Below, one piece after another: positions 27,101 through 35,978 of a stretch of DNA of 64,000 nt (position 1 is its first letter; each line of letters starts with the position of its first letter). Made by a program: the position numbers and the translations under genes. The notes under the pieces are model-generated. The model was given only the letters and a program-made list of their open reading frames with translations. It had not been told where the DNA came from and ran no database searches. Source of the stretch: Lachnospiraceae bacterium XPB1003 (GTDB lineage: Bacteria > Bacillota > Clostridia > Lachnospirales > Lachnospiraceae); assembly GCA_900102065.1 (NCBI GenBank), contig FMVK01000015.1, positions 1-64,000 of the forward strand, read 5' to 3'.

Positions 27101-29170
27101 ATGGAAACAGCGGGAACTAAAAATTCAATCCAAAATCACAGAATTTCCATCTACATCATCGTTCTTTTAGCAAGTCTTCTTCTGAATATCATACCTTCGA
27201 CCATTGTAACGGTTACAGGGTGTCCTCTGTGGCTTGATACAATAGGTACTATCCTGGCGGCATCGATCGGAGGATATATTCCCGGTCTCATAGTCGGATT
27301 ACTCACAAATATGATCAAAGGTTTAAGCGATATCACATCATTTTACTATGCTACGCTTAATATAATGATCTCGGCCTGCACAACATTTCTTGTATACCAC
27401 GGCTGGTTTAAGAAGGTCCACAAGATAATCTTTTCAGCGTTGATCCTGGCCATCATAGGAAGCGGTATCGGCGGTCTTCTGCCCTGGTTTCTGGACAGCT
27501 TCCCCACCAAAGGTTTATTAACCGATATCGGTATCGATTTCATCGATAAACTTATCTCCGTTACTGTCGTAGTATTGATCCTCAAATTCATCCCTTCTCA
27601 CATAAAAAAGGCTGCTCATTTCAGATTCTGGATGCAGACTCCTTTAAATGAAGAGGATGAAAAAAATGTTAAAAAGATTACCTGTCGTTCCACGCCTATA
27701 CGATCAAAAGCAATCTATATACTTATCTGTTCTCTGATCATCCTGGCAATAGCTGCAGCCATAATTAGTTTCGTTCTTTTCAGAAATGCAACTATCATAG
27801 AATACTCCGGTATCGCAAATGATGTAGGTCACCTCGCAGCTAAGGCTATCGACCCGGAAATGGTTGATGATTATATCAGCCAGGGTGAGAACGCTCCCGG
27901 ATATGCCGATACCAAAGAGAGACTCGCAGATATTAAAGCAGCTTCCCACGATGTTAAATATCTTTATGCCTATAAGATAATGGAAGACGGATGTCATGTA
28001 GTATTCGATCTGGACAGCCCTGATCTTAAAGGCAGCGATCCCGGAACACTGATCGACTTTGATGAATCATTCGAAGAGTATATCCCTCAGTTGCTTGCGG
28101 GAGAAGAGATAGACCCCATCATCTCAAATGATGAATACGGATGGCTTCTGACAACATATATCCCTCTTAAAGATTCCGAAGGAAACTGCGTCTGCTATAT
28201 CGGAACCGATGTTGAGATGAGTACTCTGCTTACAAGTCAACTTACCTTCGGTGTTCAGATGATATTCCTTTTTGTCGGAATCGTTATCCTTATCACAGCA
28301 GTTGCTGTATGGCTTGTTGATTACAGTCTGGTTTATCCCATTAACTCCATGACACTCCGTGCCCAGAATATGCACTTCGGTGATCCCGAAGTCCTGCAGG
28401 AAAATGTTAAGGCAATAGAGAATCTGAAGATCCATACCGGCGATGAAGTTGAAAAACTGTATACCACTTTTCTTTCCATGACGCAGAAGTCCACCGGTTA
28501 TCTTGACGAGATCCGTGAACAAAATGATACTCTCTCCAAGATGCAAAGCTCATTCATCATGATCCTTGCCGACATGGTAGAAAACAGAGATGAGAATACC
28601 GGTGCTCACATCCGTAAGACTGCAGCATATGTCAGAATAATACTTACGAAGATGAAAGAGATGGGTATCCATAAAGATGTTCTCACAGATGAGTATATCG
28701 AAAATGTCGTTAATTCCGCACCGCTTCATGATATCGGAAAGATACAGGTACCGGATGCGGTACTTAACAAGCCCGGCAAATTAAACGATATGGAATATGA
28801 GATAATGAAGACTCATACAACAGCAGGAAAAACAGTTATAGACCAGCTCATCAAGCAGGTTCCCAGATGTGCTTATCTACAGGAAGCGCGTTACATGGCT
28901 AACTACCATCATGAAAAATGGGACGGAAACGGATATCCTGAACATCTTTCCGGAGAAGATATCCCTCTGTCAGCCAGGGTAATGGCTGTTGCAGACGTAT
29001 TTGATGCACTTGTGTCCAAGAGGATCTACAAGCCGCCTATGCCTTTGGATAAAGCCTTCTCCATAATAAAAGAAGGGGCCGGCACCCATTTTGATCCGGA
29101 TGTAGTCAAAGCTTTCTTTGCTGCCGAGGAAGAAGTCAAGACAGTAGAAGAACAATACCACCAAAAATAG
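27101..29170 (+). CDS. HD-GYP phosphodiesterase with S-component-like and extracellular sensor domains
   Basis: 689 aa. Residues ~12-175 form a six-helix module that looks like an ECF transporter S-component (PLWLDTIGTILAASIGGYIPGLIVGLLTNMIKG). A helix (~204-226), an extracellular Cache-like domain (~230-375), another helix (~385-407), a HAMP-like linker and the HD-GYP domain (~490-680) follow. HDIGKIQVP (H543, D544) and HHEKWDGNGYP (GYP 611-613) are canonical, so it should hydrolyse cyclic di-GMP. I chose the ATG at 27101, preceded by GGGGGG, over an upstream TTG. Likely co-transcribed with the PAS gene. Confidence 0.87.
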   Translation: METAGTKNSIQNHRISIYIIVLLASLLLNIIPSTIVTVTGCPLWLDTIGTILAASIGGYIPGLIVGLLTNMIKGLSDITSFYYATLNIMISACTTFLVYHGWFKKVHKIIFSALILAIIGSGIGGLLPWFLDSFPTKGLLTDIGIDFIDKLISVTVVVLILKFIPSHIKKAAHFRFWMQTPLNEEDEKNVKKITCRSTPIRSKAIYILICSLIILAIAAAIISFVLFRNATIIEYSGIANDVGHLAAKAIDPEMVDDYISQGENAPGYADTKERLADIKAASHDVKYLYAYKIMEDGCHVVFDLDSPDLKGSDPGTLIDFDESFEEYIPQLLAGEEIDPIISNDEYGWLLTTYIPLKDSEGNCVCYIGTDVEMSTLLTSQLTFGVQMIFLFVGIVILITAVAVWLVDYSLVYPINSMTLRAQNMHFGDPEVLQENVKAIENLKIHTGDEVEKLYTTFLSMTQKSTGYLDEIREQNDTLSKMQSSFIMILADMVENRDENTGAHIRKTAAYVRIILTKMKEMGIHKDVLTDEYIENVVNSAPLHDIGKIQVPDAVLNKPGKLNDMEYEIMKTHTTAGKTVIDQLIKQVPRCAYLQEARYMANYHHEKWDGNGYPEHLSGEDIPLSARVMAVADVFDALVSKRIYKPPMPLDKAFSIIKEGAGTHFDPDVVKAFFAAEEEVKTVEEQYHQK

Positions 29171-29188
29171 TTTTCAGCCTGCGTGATA

Positions 29189-30109
29189 TTAAAGCATTTT
29201 CTTCTTCTTAAATATCACGATACCGGCTGTTACTATGATGACGCATACACCTACAAGAACGGGATACGCCCATTCGTATTCCAATTCCGGCATATATTTA
29301 AAGTTCATGCCATACCACCCTACTATAAGGGTCAATGGCATGAATATGCTGGAGATCACCGTTAAAAATGCAAGATTCTTATTCTGCTTCTCATCCGTCT
29401 TGGTCTGATTAAGATCCCTTAACTGTGTAGTGAATTCCACCAATGTAAGTACTCTCTCGTACAGCCAGTGTACTCTCTGATTAACCAAGCGAAAATATCT
29501 CTCATTTTCTTCCTTGAAGAAATGATTCTCGTTTTCTTCAAATTCCTGACAGACATCGATAAGTTCCGAATAATGAAGCTTAAGGTCACGAAGATCACTT
29601 CGTATCTCCGCGATCTCCTCAAGGACCTCATCCGTCACTCCCGCAAAGATATCTTTTTCTATCTCATCCAGCCTCTTATCAAATCTGCTCATGAGATCCG
29701 CGTCATCGTATATTATCTGCTCAAGAAAATCATACAGAAATCTTTCCAGGCAGGGTTTTACAAGCCTCTTGCTGGATGCGATCTTTTTAACAATACTGTC
29801 AGCAAAGCCTTCATCATCTATAAAGATGATACCTTTTTCATCAAGTGAAAACGCAAACTGCTTGGGAGGATTGGAGATCTTCTCACGGTCAAGGACAAGA
29901 AACTTACCCGTAATGGAATCATAGTTAACTTCAGCGCGGGTATTATTGATATGTTTCGCATTGAATTCCCACTCAATACCCATATCAAAGTCTTTCATAT
30001 GTTCGTTCCATTCTTTACCGTTTAAGACCATTACGAACTGAAAGTCCGGTTTTTTATAATCGAACATTTTGATCTGCTCTAATTTTTCACCTATCTTATA
30101 TACGATCAT
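29189..30109 (-). CDS. CorA-family magnesium/divalent-cation transporter
   Basis: 306 aa with the CorA layout: soluble N-terminal alpha/beta domain, long helices (~130-235), then TM1 (~247-268) ending in the selectivity motif YGMNF, a short loop MPELEYEWAYP and TM2 (~278-300), with a basic KKKK tail. CorA proteins form pentameric Mg2+ or Co2+ channels in the membrane. GGAGG before the ATG. It converges with the HD-GYP gene, 18 nt apart, and stands alone. Confidence 0.9.
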   Translation of the reverse strand: MIVYKIGEKLEQIKMFDYKKPDFQFVMVLNGKEWNEHMKDFDMGIEWEFNAKHINNTRAEVNYDSITGKFLVLDREKISNPPKQFAFSLDEKGIIFIDDEGFADSIVKKIASSKRLVKPCLERFLYDFLEQIIYDDADLMSRFDKRLDEIEKDIFAGVTDEVLEEIAEIRSDLRDLKLHYSELIDVCQEFEENENHFFKEENERYFRLVNQRVHWLYERVLTLVEFTTQLRDLNQTKTDEKQNKNLAFLTVISSIFMPLTLIVGWYGMNFKYMPELEYEWAYPVLVGVCVIIVTAGIVIFKKKKML

Positions 30110-30223
30110 GGCTTATTTCCTCCAAGTGTTATTCTACATTATTTAGATCAAAACAGATAGATTAATAATCTCTTAAAAAACTGTTGCCACATTATGATCA
30201 ATGTGATATATTATTGTTTGTCG

Positions 30224-30239
30224 GTTAGCTGTTGCTAAC
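30224..30239. repeat. Hairpin in the CorA / LRR intergenic region
   Basis: GTTAGC-TGTT-GCTAAC without a T-run. The surrounding ~290 nt (30110-30403) hold no gene; besides this hairpin only the terminator at 30329-30356 is evident. Confidence 0.35.
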
Positions 30240-30322
30240 TCCGATTTGCGATAGCTTATCAACATTAATTACTATGCTACCTCTGTTAAGGATCTAACCA
30301 TCCTGAACATTTTTCGACTCCC

Positions 30323-30363
30323 ACACAAAAGATGCCGCCCAAACGGGTGGCATCTTTCTTTTT
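30323..30363 (-). terminator. Terminator after the leucine-rich SLH protein gene
   Basis: AAGATGCCGCCC (30329-30340) pairs with GGGTGGCATCTT (30345-30356) around an AAAC loop. T-rich tracts lie on both sides (TTTTGTG on the minus strand, TCTTTTTT on the plus), so it could work both ways. The minus-strand surface protein ends 48 nt upstream. Confidence 0.7.
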
Positions 30364-30403
30364 TGAACAAATCCAGCTGTATGTCCGAAGCACCGCGATC
30401 GGA

Positions 30404-32041
30404 TCAGGATATGGTCTCGGCCAGCATATATTCAAACTCAGGTCGCGTAACCCTTCCGTGCGGATAAAGCTTAAGCTCACTGTTGGAAGCTCCCGGAGCG
30501 CCCTTCCCCGTCATGATATGCCATGTCACAGCCCATGTCACCGCATCCCCTGAATAATATCCGATCTCATAATAATCGATGAACTCATCCGTTCTGCCGT
30601 AGTCAAAAGCACTGTTGTATCCGGCATACTCTGCGTATCTGTGGAGCATGAAGGCCAGATCCTGTCTTGTAACATACTGACCACCGCCAAATGTGTTGGA
30701 TGCGACATCCGGAAAACCTACGCAGATATTATTAGCTTCTCCCCACTTTACCGCCGCTTCACACACAGATCCGGGTGCAACATCCGTAAAACGAGTCTTT
30801 AATCCGGCGACCGAAGGACTTCCGGCCATAGCATACAATGCAGTGATTACCTGTTCTCTGGTAATAAGATCGTCTGCTGCCGTAAGACCATCGTTAAGAT
30901 CGATATAGCTGTCATGGAATGCAGCTGCCGTTCCGCCTGTTGTGATCAGCGTTGCCGCATCATCAAAACATAGGAAATATTCAAGTCCGTCACCGAAATC
31001 CATCGTCCACGAATGGCCTTTGCAAACTGCATACTCAGACTGCATCAGTCCCTGTGAAAACGTCTGGACAAGTCGGGGATTATTGCTGATATTAAGAGCT
31101 GTAAAATTATTGGTAAAAGCCTGTAAAAAGAATATCTGCGGATTATGTGACAGATCAAGAACTGTCAGATCGTTACATGCGCAGTCCAGATAAACAAGCT
31201 TAGGATTTCCCGACAGATCGATCTGCTGTATATCATTGTAGCTGCATACCAGCTTTTCCAGCTCAGGATTGTGACTGACATCGATATAAACCGCATCATT
31301 GTGCGCACAGTTATAATACTGCAACCCCGGATTCTTGCTGACATCGATACTTCCAAGGCCTCTGTTATCCCATATATCTAACCTCTTCATCTTCGGATTA
31401 TGTGTAAGATCCAAAGAAGTCAGATGATTCCTGAAAGCATCCAGATGCTGAAGATTCGGATTCCTGCTGACATCCAGTGTCGTCAATTCACATGAGCCGC
31501 ACATAAGGTGCTCAAGCTCCGGATTGTGTGTAAGATCCAAAGATGAAAGCGGATTTGTATTACACTCAATATAAGCCATCTTAGGATTATTGCTGACATT
31601 CAGATAAGTGAGATTACAGTCATAACAATATACCCATACTAACTCCGGGTTACCGGAAAAATCCAGTGACGTAAAGTCATTTCCCGAGCACCACACCCCT
31701 CTCAGATCTTTGTTATTGCTAAGATCCATAGAAGCGATGTTATTATCCTTGCACCACAATCCCTGAAGAGCGGTAAAATATTCCACTCCCTTTATGGATC
31801 TGATCCCCATTCCCTCACAGTAGATATTTCGGGTCATGGCGATCTCATTATCATCAAGATATCTGTTACCATCCAGATCACAGCTGCTCGATATAACGGA
31901 CCTGAATACCGGATCCGGAAAATGAGCCTGATCGATGGGTATCAATCCTGCAGCATTAACTTTATGTGTTCCTGCGTGCGGAATCATCACCGCAGCAGTA
32001 ACGATGCCTGCTAACGCTCTTCTAAGCCATCTGCCATACAT
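30404..32041 (-). CDS. Secreted leucine-rich-repeat protein with S-layer homology domains
   Basis: 545 aa. Signal peptide ~1-31 (RRALAGIVTAAVMI...VNAAG). Residues ~50-70 hold a DLDGNRYLDDNE calcium-loop-like segment. Then about 12 repeats of the LTSLDLSHNPELEYLDC type (~85-335) form a solenoid, and the C-terminal ~180 residues carry S-layer homology modules (ITREQVITALYAMAG, FTDVAP, AVKWGEANNICVGFP, VTRQDLAFMLHRYAEYAG) that attach to secondary wall polymers. GGAGGG before the ATG. Likely an adhesion or recognition protein on the cell wall. Confidence 0.88.
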   Translation of the reverse strand: MYGRWLRRALAGIVTAAVMIPHAGTHKVNAAGLIPIDQAHFPDPVFRSVISSSCDLDGNRYLDDNEIAMTRNIYCEGMGIRSIKGVEYFTALQGLWCKDNNIASMDLSNNKDLRGVWCSGNDFTSLDFSGNPELVWVYCYDCNLTYLNVSNNPKMAYIECNTNPLSSLDLTHNPELEHLMCGSCELTTLDVSRNPNLQHLDAFRNHLTSLDLTHNPKMKRLDIWDNRGLGSIDVSKNPGLQYYNCAHNDAVYIDVSHNPELEKLVCSYNDIQQIDLSGNPKLVYLDCACNDLTVLDLSHNPQIFFLQAFTNNFTALNISNNPRLVQTFSQGLMQSEYAVCKGHSWTMDFGDGLEYFLCFDDAATLITTGGTAAAFHDSYIDLNDGLTAADDLITREQVITALYAMAGSPSVAGLKTRFTDVAPGSVCEAAVKWGEANNICVGFPDVASNTFGGGQYVTRQDLAFMLHRYAEYAGYNSAFDYGRTDEFIDYYEIGYYSGDAVTWAVTWHIMTGKGAPGASNSELKLYPHGRVTRPEFEYMLAETIS

Positions 32042-32158
32042 TCACTAACCCTCCATCTGATAAACGAACTGTAATATGTACTAATATGACACTATGCATA
32101 TCAGAATTATGGAAATTATAACATGGCATACGATTATGTAAAGTTTTTATATTTTCAT

Positions 32159-32190
32159 AAAAAAACAGGGAGGTATTTCTACCTCCCTGT
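32159..32190 (-). terminator. Strong terminator after the sigma/anti-sigma operon
   Basis: Perfect 11-bp stem (ACAGGGAGGTA at 32165-32175, complement at 32180-32190) with loop TTTC, followed on the minus strand by seven T residues. Lies 14 nt after the anti-sigma stop. Confidence 0.88.
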
Positions 32191-32204
32191 CTATCACACC
32201 CGGA

Positions 32205-33146
32205 TCATTCTTCTTTATCTTCATATTCCGCGCTTATGATAAAGTTGTTTTCTTTTTTAAGATCCTCACAAAGTTTCTTCAGCTCATCCTCTTCAAGCAT
32301 CCTATCCAGAACCAGTATGTATCCATCATTAGTTTCATAACAGATGCTAACGGTTTCAGGACAATCCTCAGCAAGTTTGATTATATCATCTTCAGAAGTC
32401 CCCTCCTTAACGGTGATCTTTACCAAACTCAAAGAGGCAATAGCCATATCTTCGGACTCTGTTTCTTCATTCGAATAAATAGGTTTTTCCCAAAACACTG
32501 TACTGCTGTCAATTCCGTCCACAGTATCAGGTAAACCGTCTTGCGAATAACTGAAATGCTCCGCCCCGGCCACCGCATTTCTATGCCCAAGGGTTGCCCC
32601 CCCTTTTTCACCATAGTTAGTGGTGTCAACAGAGTTCGAATCATCTCCATCGAGACCGGCGAAATCTAATGACTCAACAGCATCTGCCGCTTCTTCAGTC
32701 TTCATCGCGGATCCTCCCGCATCATCATTTGCCGCCATAGGCATAGAATCATCGGCAGCCTGAGGCATCGCAGCACCGGCAGGAGCTGTCGATTCGCTAC
32801 AATCGGATGGATTCTTCATTCCGCCCCTCATGAATAAGGGAATCATTATTCCAATGCAGATCACTGCCGCAACAGCCGGCATGATATATACGGAAGGATT
32901 CCTGCGTGACTTTTTCGCAGCTTTCTTTGCAGTACTATCCGCAGTCTTCTTTTCTGATTTCTTAACAGCCTCAAATTCTACTATGTCCGCAACAGGCTCA
33001 GTCTGTTTTTCCTTCTCTCTGGCATCTATACCTGCATTGATCCTGTCCCACAGATCAGGGATCTCAATCTCAACAGACTTTCTGTATTCAGAGGTGAAGT
33101 CTTTTTCTTTATTCAATTTTACTGACAGATCATTCGAGTCCGCCAT
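32205..33146 (-). CDS. Probable anti-sigma factor, single-pass membrane protein
   Basis: 313 aa. The N-terminal ~70 residues carry a VEIEIPDLWDRINAGIDARE segment typical of membrane anti-sigma factors without zinc ligands. A Lys/Ala-rich part leads to one transmembrane helix (~92-110). Outside are an Ala/Met/Asp-rich linker and a C-terminal alpha/beta domain (~230-313). It overlaps the end of the ECF sigma gene by 17 nt, the usual sigma/anti-sigma arrangement. Start set at the ATG seven nt after GGAGG. The anti-sigma role is inferred mainly from context. Confidence 0.75.
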   Translation of the reverse strand: MADSNDLSVKLNKEKDFTSEYRKSVEIEIPDLWDRINAGIDAREKEKQTEPVADIVEFEAVKKSEKKTADSTAKKAAKKSRRNPSVYIMPAVAAVICIGIMIPLFMRGGMKNPSDCSESTAPAGAAMPQAADDSMPMAANDDAGGSAMKTEEAADAVESLDFAGLDGDDSNSVDTTNYGEKGGATLGHRNAVAGAEHFSYSQDGLPDTVDGIDSSTVFWEKPIYSNEETESEDMAIASLSLVKITVKEGTSEDDIIKLAEDCPETVSICYETNDGYILVLDRMLEEDELKKLCEDLKKENNFIISAEYEDKEE

Positions 33147-33678
33147 ATCCACACCTCCTTAATTTTTTTACCGCCTCCCGGTATCGCCAGGTCACGGTTC
33201 CCATCGGTATCTTCAATATCTCGGATATCTCTTTAAATGTCATATCCGAAAGTACTTTCATGTTAATAACCTCCCGCTCCTTATCGCTCAGCTTATCCAG
33301 AGCTTCCTGCATGGAGATATCTTCTATCGTCTGCTCCTCGGGAGAAGCATGATCACTTGTATCCGGTGGCGCCGAGTCTTCCGGTATCTCGTCGGTCAGT
33401 TCTTCCCTCTTGCGCTTTCGTATCTCATCGATAGCCAGATTCCTTGCTATCGTCGCAAGATAACGTTTATGCCCGTTACCCGGCTTGTATCTTCCTGCTG
33501 TCTCCCAAATTCGGATGAAACACTCACTTGTTACATCCTCTGCCGTTTCTTTGTTGCCTACCACGCCGTAGATTATCACATACAGATAATTGAGATATTC
33601 CTCATACAGTTCCCTTAGGGCGTCTCTGTCACCTGCAGCAACCGCGGCGATACATTTTTCAAACTTTTCCTCTGTCAC
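33130..33678 (-). CDS. ECF-type RNA polymerase sigma factor
   Basis: About 182 aa with sigma region 2 (~10-80: YEEYLNYLYVIIYGVVGNKETAEDVTSECFIRIW) and region 4 (~120-175: LDKLSDKEREVINMKVLSDMTFKEISEILKIPMGTVTWRYREAVKKLRR), no region 3, hence ECF class. I prefer a GTG start at 33678 with GGAGAGGGG upstream; an ATG ten codons earlier lacks a site. Translationally coupled to the anti-sigma gene. It presumably directs an envelope or surface regulon including its own operon. Confidence 0.9.
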   Translation of the reverse strand: MTEEKFEKCIAAVAAGDRDALRELYEEYLNYLYVIIYGVVGNKETAEDVTSECFIRIWETAGRYKPGNGHKRYLATIARNLAIDEIRKRKREELTDEIPEDSAPPDTSDHASPEEQTIEDISMQEALDKLSDKEREVINMKVLSDMTFKEISEILKIPMGTVTWRYREAVKKLRRCGYGGLE

Positions 33679-33783
33679 GAATGCCCCTCTCCAGCACCCG
33701 TATCTCACTCCCTTTGATTAAGATACGGATCAGCTGATTCATTTTTATGGTAAATTCTTAAAAAAAATAATAATATATTAGGG

Positions 33784-33811
33784 TCAAAACACTTTTGACA
33801 TTATATCAAAA
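33784..33811. promoter_or_regulatory. Operator-like array TCAAAA-N3-TTTTGA-N7-TCAAAA
   Basis: Three half-sites of one hexamer alternate in orientation between the divergent sigma-factor and CYTH genes. A TTGACA sequence overlaps the middle half-site. It is well placed to regulate either gene; the binder is unknown. Confidence 0.4.
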
Positions 33812-33886
33812 AAATCAATGCGTATTGTGTGAAAAATCAAGTCTACAAATATTTTTAAGCAAAATATTACTTCAAGGAGGCTTACT

Positions 33887-34351
33887 ATGGAAATAGAAAG
33901 AAAATTCCTGATAAAAAACATTCCCGAGAACCTGGATTCCTATGATTTCCACCTTATCGAACAGGGGTATCTCTGCACAGATCCCGTTGTAAGGGTACGC
34001 AGGCAGGATGATGATTACTTCCTTACATACAAAGGGAAAGGACTGTTAGCCAGAGAAGAATATAACCTTCCCCTGACACAGTCCGGATACGAACATCTGA
34101 TCAAAAAAGCCGACGGAAATATCATCAAAAAGAAAAGATATCTCATTCCGATAGAAGATACTGATCTTACTATAGAACTCGATATCTTTGATAAACCTTT
34201 CGCTCCGCTTATCATGGCGGAAGTTGAATTCAGTTCAGTCGAGGACGCCAATGCTTTTATTGCTCCCGACTGGTTTGGCGAGGATGTAACCAACGATCCC
34301 GCATATCATAACTCAAACATGTCTAAGAAGAAATCTTCCGTAGAGTTCTGA
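33887..34351 (+). CDS. CYTH-domain triphosphate-tunnel protein
   Basis: 154 aa. Opens with the CYTH hallmark MEIERKFLI (ExExK) and continues with VRVRRQDDDYFLTYKGKG, REEYNLPL, KKKRYLIP and IELDIFDKPFAPLIMAEVEF, the alternating acidic and basic strands of the triphosphate tunnel. Such proteins hydrolyse inorganic tripolyphosphate or thiamine triphosphate, or less often make cAMP; this short bacterial type is most likely a triphosphatase. Its last 39 nt overlap the end of malQ on the other strand. AGGAGG before the ATG. Confidence 0.88.
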   Translation: MEIERKFLIKNIPENLDSYDFHLIEQGYLCTDPVVRVRRQDDDYFLTYKGKGLLAREEYNLPLTQSGYEHLIKKADGNIIKKKRYLIPIEDTDLTIELDIFDKPFAPLIMAEVEFSSVEDANAFIAPDWFGEDVTNDPAYHNSNMSKKKSSVEF

Positions 34352-35809
34352 CAGCTGCTTTATCCTTGCTGCCAGCTCTGCGGTATCCGCACCCGCCGAC
34401 ATTCTCCATGCCCAGTTTCCACCAAGAGTAGAAGGAGTATTGATCCGCCCTTCGCTTCCGAGTTCCAGATAATCCTGCATGGGGATCACAACAGTATCAG
34501 CCACGCTTCGCTGTGCAAGACGTATAAGCTCCCAGCCGAATTGTTTTCCGTTTTTGATACCCATATAATCTATTGCAAACTTTCGGTCTTTCTTCCCTGC
34601 TTTTTCAAACCATCCGATCGCCGTGTCATTGTCATGAGTACCGGTATATACAACACAGTTCTTATCATAATTATGCGGAAGATAATTATTATCCTCTCCG
34701 CTGTCAAAAGCAAATTCAAGGATCTTCATTCCCGGGAATCCTGTCTTCTTCACAAGTCTGAAAACAGAAGGAGTCAGAAATCCCAGATCCTCGGCGATGA
34801 TCTTGCGATCTCCAAGCTTTTCCTTCACGACTTTAAAGAAATCATATCCGGGGCCCTTCTCCCAATGTCCGAATTCCGCGGTAGGATCGCCGAAAGGAAT
34901 ATTGTAGTATTCATCAAATCCTCTGAAGTGATCGATACGTACAACGTCGTATAATTCAAAGCAGGTCTTTAATCTCTCGATCCACCACTTATATCCCGTC
35001 TTCTTAATATGCTCCCAGTCATAAAGCGGATTACCCCAGAGCTGACCCGTCGCAGAAAAATAATCAGGCGGGCATCCTGCAACACCTGTAGGATCATTAT
35101 TCTTATCGAATTTAAACAGCTCGGGATGTGACCATGTATCTGCGCTGTCACGAGCAACATACAAAGGAATGTCACCTATTATCTCCACGCCTTTTTCATT
35201 GGCATATTTTTTAAGACTGATCCACTGCTTAAAGAAAAAATACTGGATAAATTTATAACACATCACTTTATCATGATATGCAGGAGACGAAAGTAATTCT
35301 TTTACAGCAGTTTTCTTATGCTTCTTAAGATCCTCCGGCCACTGATTAAAACTCTTTCCTTTGAAATGTTCTTTAAGAGCCATAAAGAGAGCATAATCAT
35401 CGAGCCATGATGAATTATCTTTCTCAAATTTTATAAAATCATTGTCATCCTCTATCCCGCTTTTTAAATATGCTTTTCTGAGAAGTTTGAAACGATTGTT
35501 ATAAATCTTTTCGTAATCAACTGTAGATTGATCACTTCCCCAGTCAATCGACTCGCAATCTTTTTTTGATAACCACTTCTTTGCAATGAATTCCTCAAGA
35601 TCAACAAAATAAGGGTTTCCGGCAAAAGTAGAGAATGACTGGTAGGGTGAATCTCCGTAACCCGTAGGTCCCATGGGAAGAACCTGCCAATATGACTGTC
35701 CCGCAAGCGCAAGAAAATCAACAAATTCATAAGCTTCTTTTGAAAAACATCCGATTCCGTATTGTGAAGGTAAAGAACTGACCGGCAATAATATTCCGCT
35801 TCTTCGCAT
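34313..35809 (-). CDS. malQ: 4-alpha-glucanotransferase (amylomaltase)
   Basis: 498-aa GH77 enzyme that transfers maltosyl and longer alpha-1,4-glucan pieces, used in maltodextrin and glycogen metabolism in the cytoplasm. Family signatures: RRSGILLPVSSLPSQYGIGCF at the start, SYWQVLPMGPTGYGDSPYQSFS, IGDIPLYVARDSADTW, VVRIDHFRGFDEYY (catalytic Asp), KIIAEDLGFLTPSV (acid/base Glu) and YTGTHDNDTAIGW. Length is normal. AGGAG before the ATG. It stands alone, converging on the CYTH gene. Confidence 0.96.
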   Translation of the reverse strand: MRRSGILLPVSSLPSQYGIGCFSKEAYEFVDFLALAGQSYWQVLPMGPTGYGDSPYQSFSTFAGNPYFVDLEEFIAKKWLSKKDCESIDWGSDQSTVDYEKIYNNRFKLLRKAYLKSGIEDDNDFIKFEKDNSSWLDDYALFMALKEHFKGKSFNQWPEDLKKHKKTAVKELLSSPAYHDKVMCYKFIQYFFFKQWISLKKYANEKGVEIIGDIPLYVARDSADTWSHPELFKFDKNNDPTGVAGCPPDYFSATGQLWGNPLYDWEHIKKTGYKWWIERLKTCFELYDVVRIDHFRGFDEYYNIPFGDPTAEFGHWEKGPGYDFFKVVKEKLGDRKIIAEDLGFLTPSVFRLVKKTGFPGMKILEFAFDSGEDNNYLPHNYDKNCVVYTGTHDNDTAIGWFEKAGKKDRKFAIDYMGIKNGKQFGWELIRLAQRSVADTVVIPMQDYLELGSEGRINTPSTLGGNWAWRMSAGADTAELAARIKQLSELYGRFLLRHV

Positions 35810-35921
35810 AACAAACTCCTGATCCGTGAATCCCGATAATGCTTTATTTATTGATAGATATGACGTTTTGATTATATCCCACGTTCACTGCATCGTCAAT
35901 CAACGCGGTCCTTTCCGGATA

Positions 35922-35952
35922 AAACAAAACAGCACATCGGATGATGTGCTGT
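35922..35952 (-). terminator. Terminator after the histone-like gene
   Basis: Perfect 10-bp stem ACAGCACATC/GATGTGCTGT (35929-35952) with loop GGAT; TTTTGTTTT follows on the minus strand. 27 nt past the stop of the Lys/Ala-rich protein. Confidence 0.8.
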
Positions 35953-35978
35953 CTCTTTATATTGATGTTTCAGTAAGA

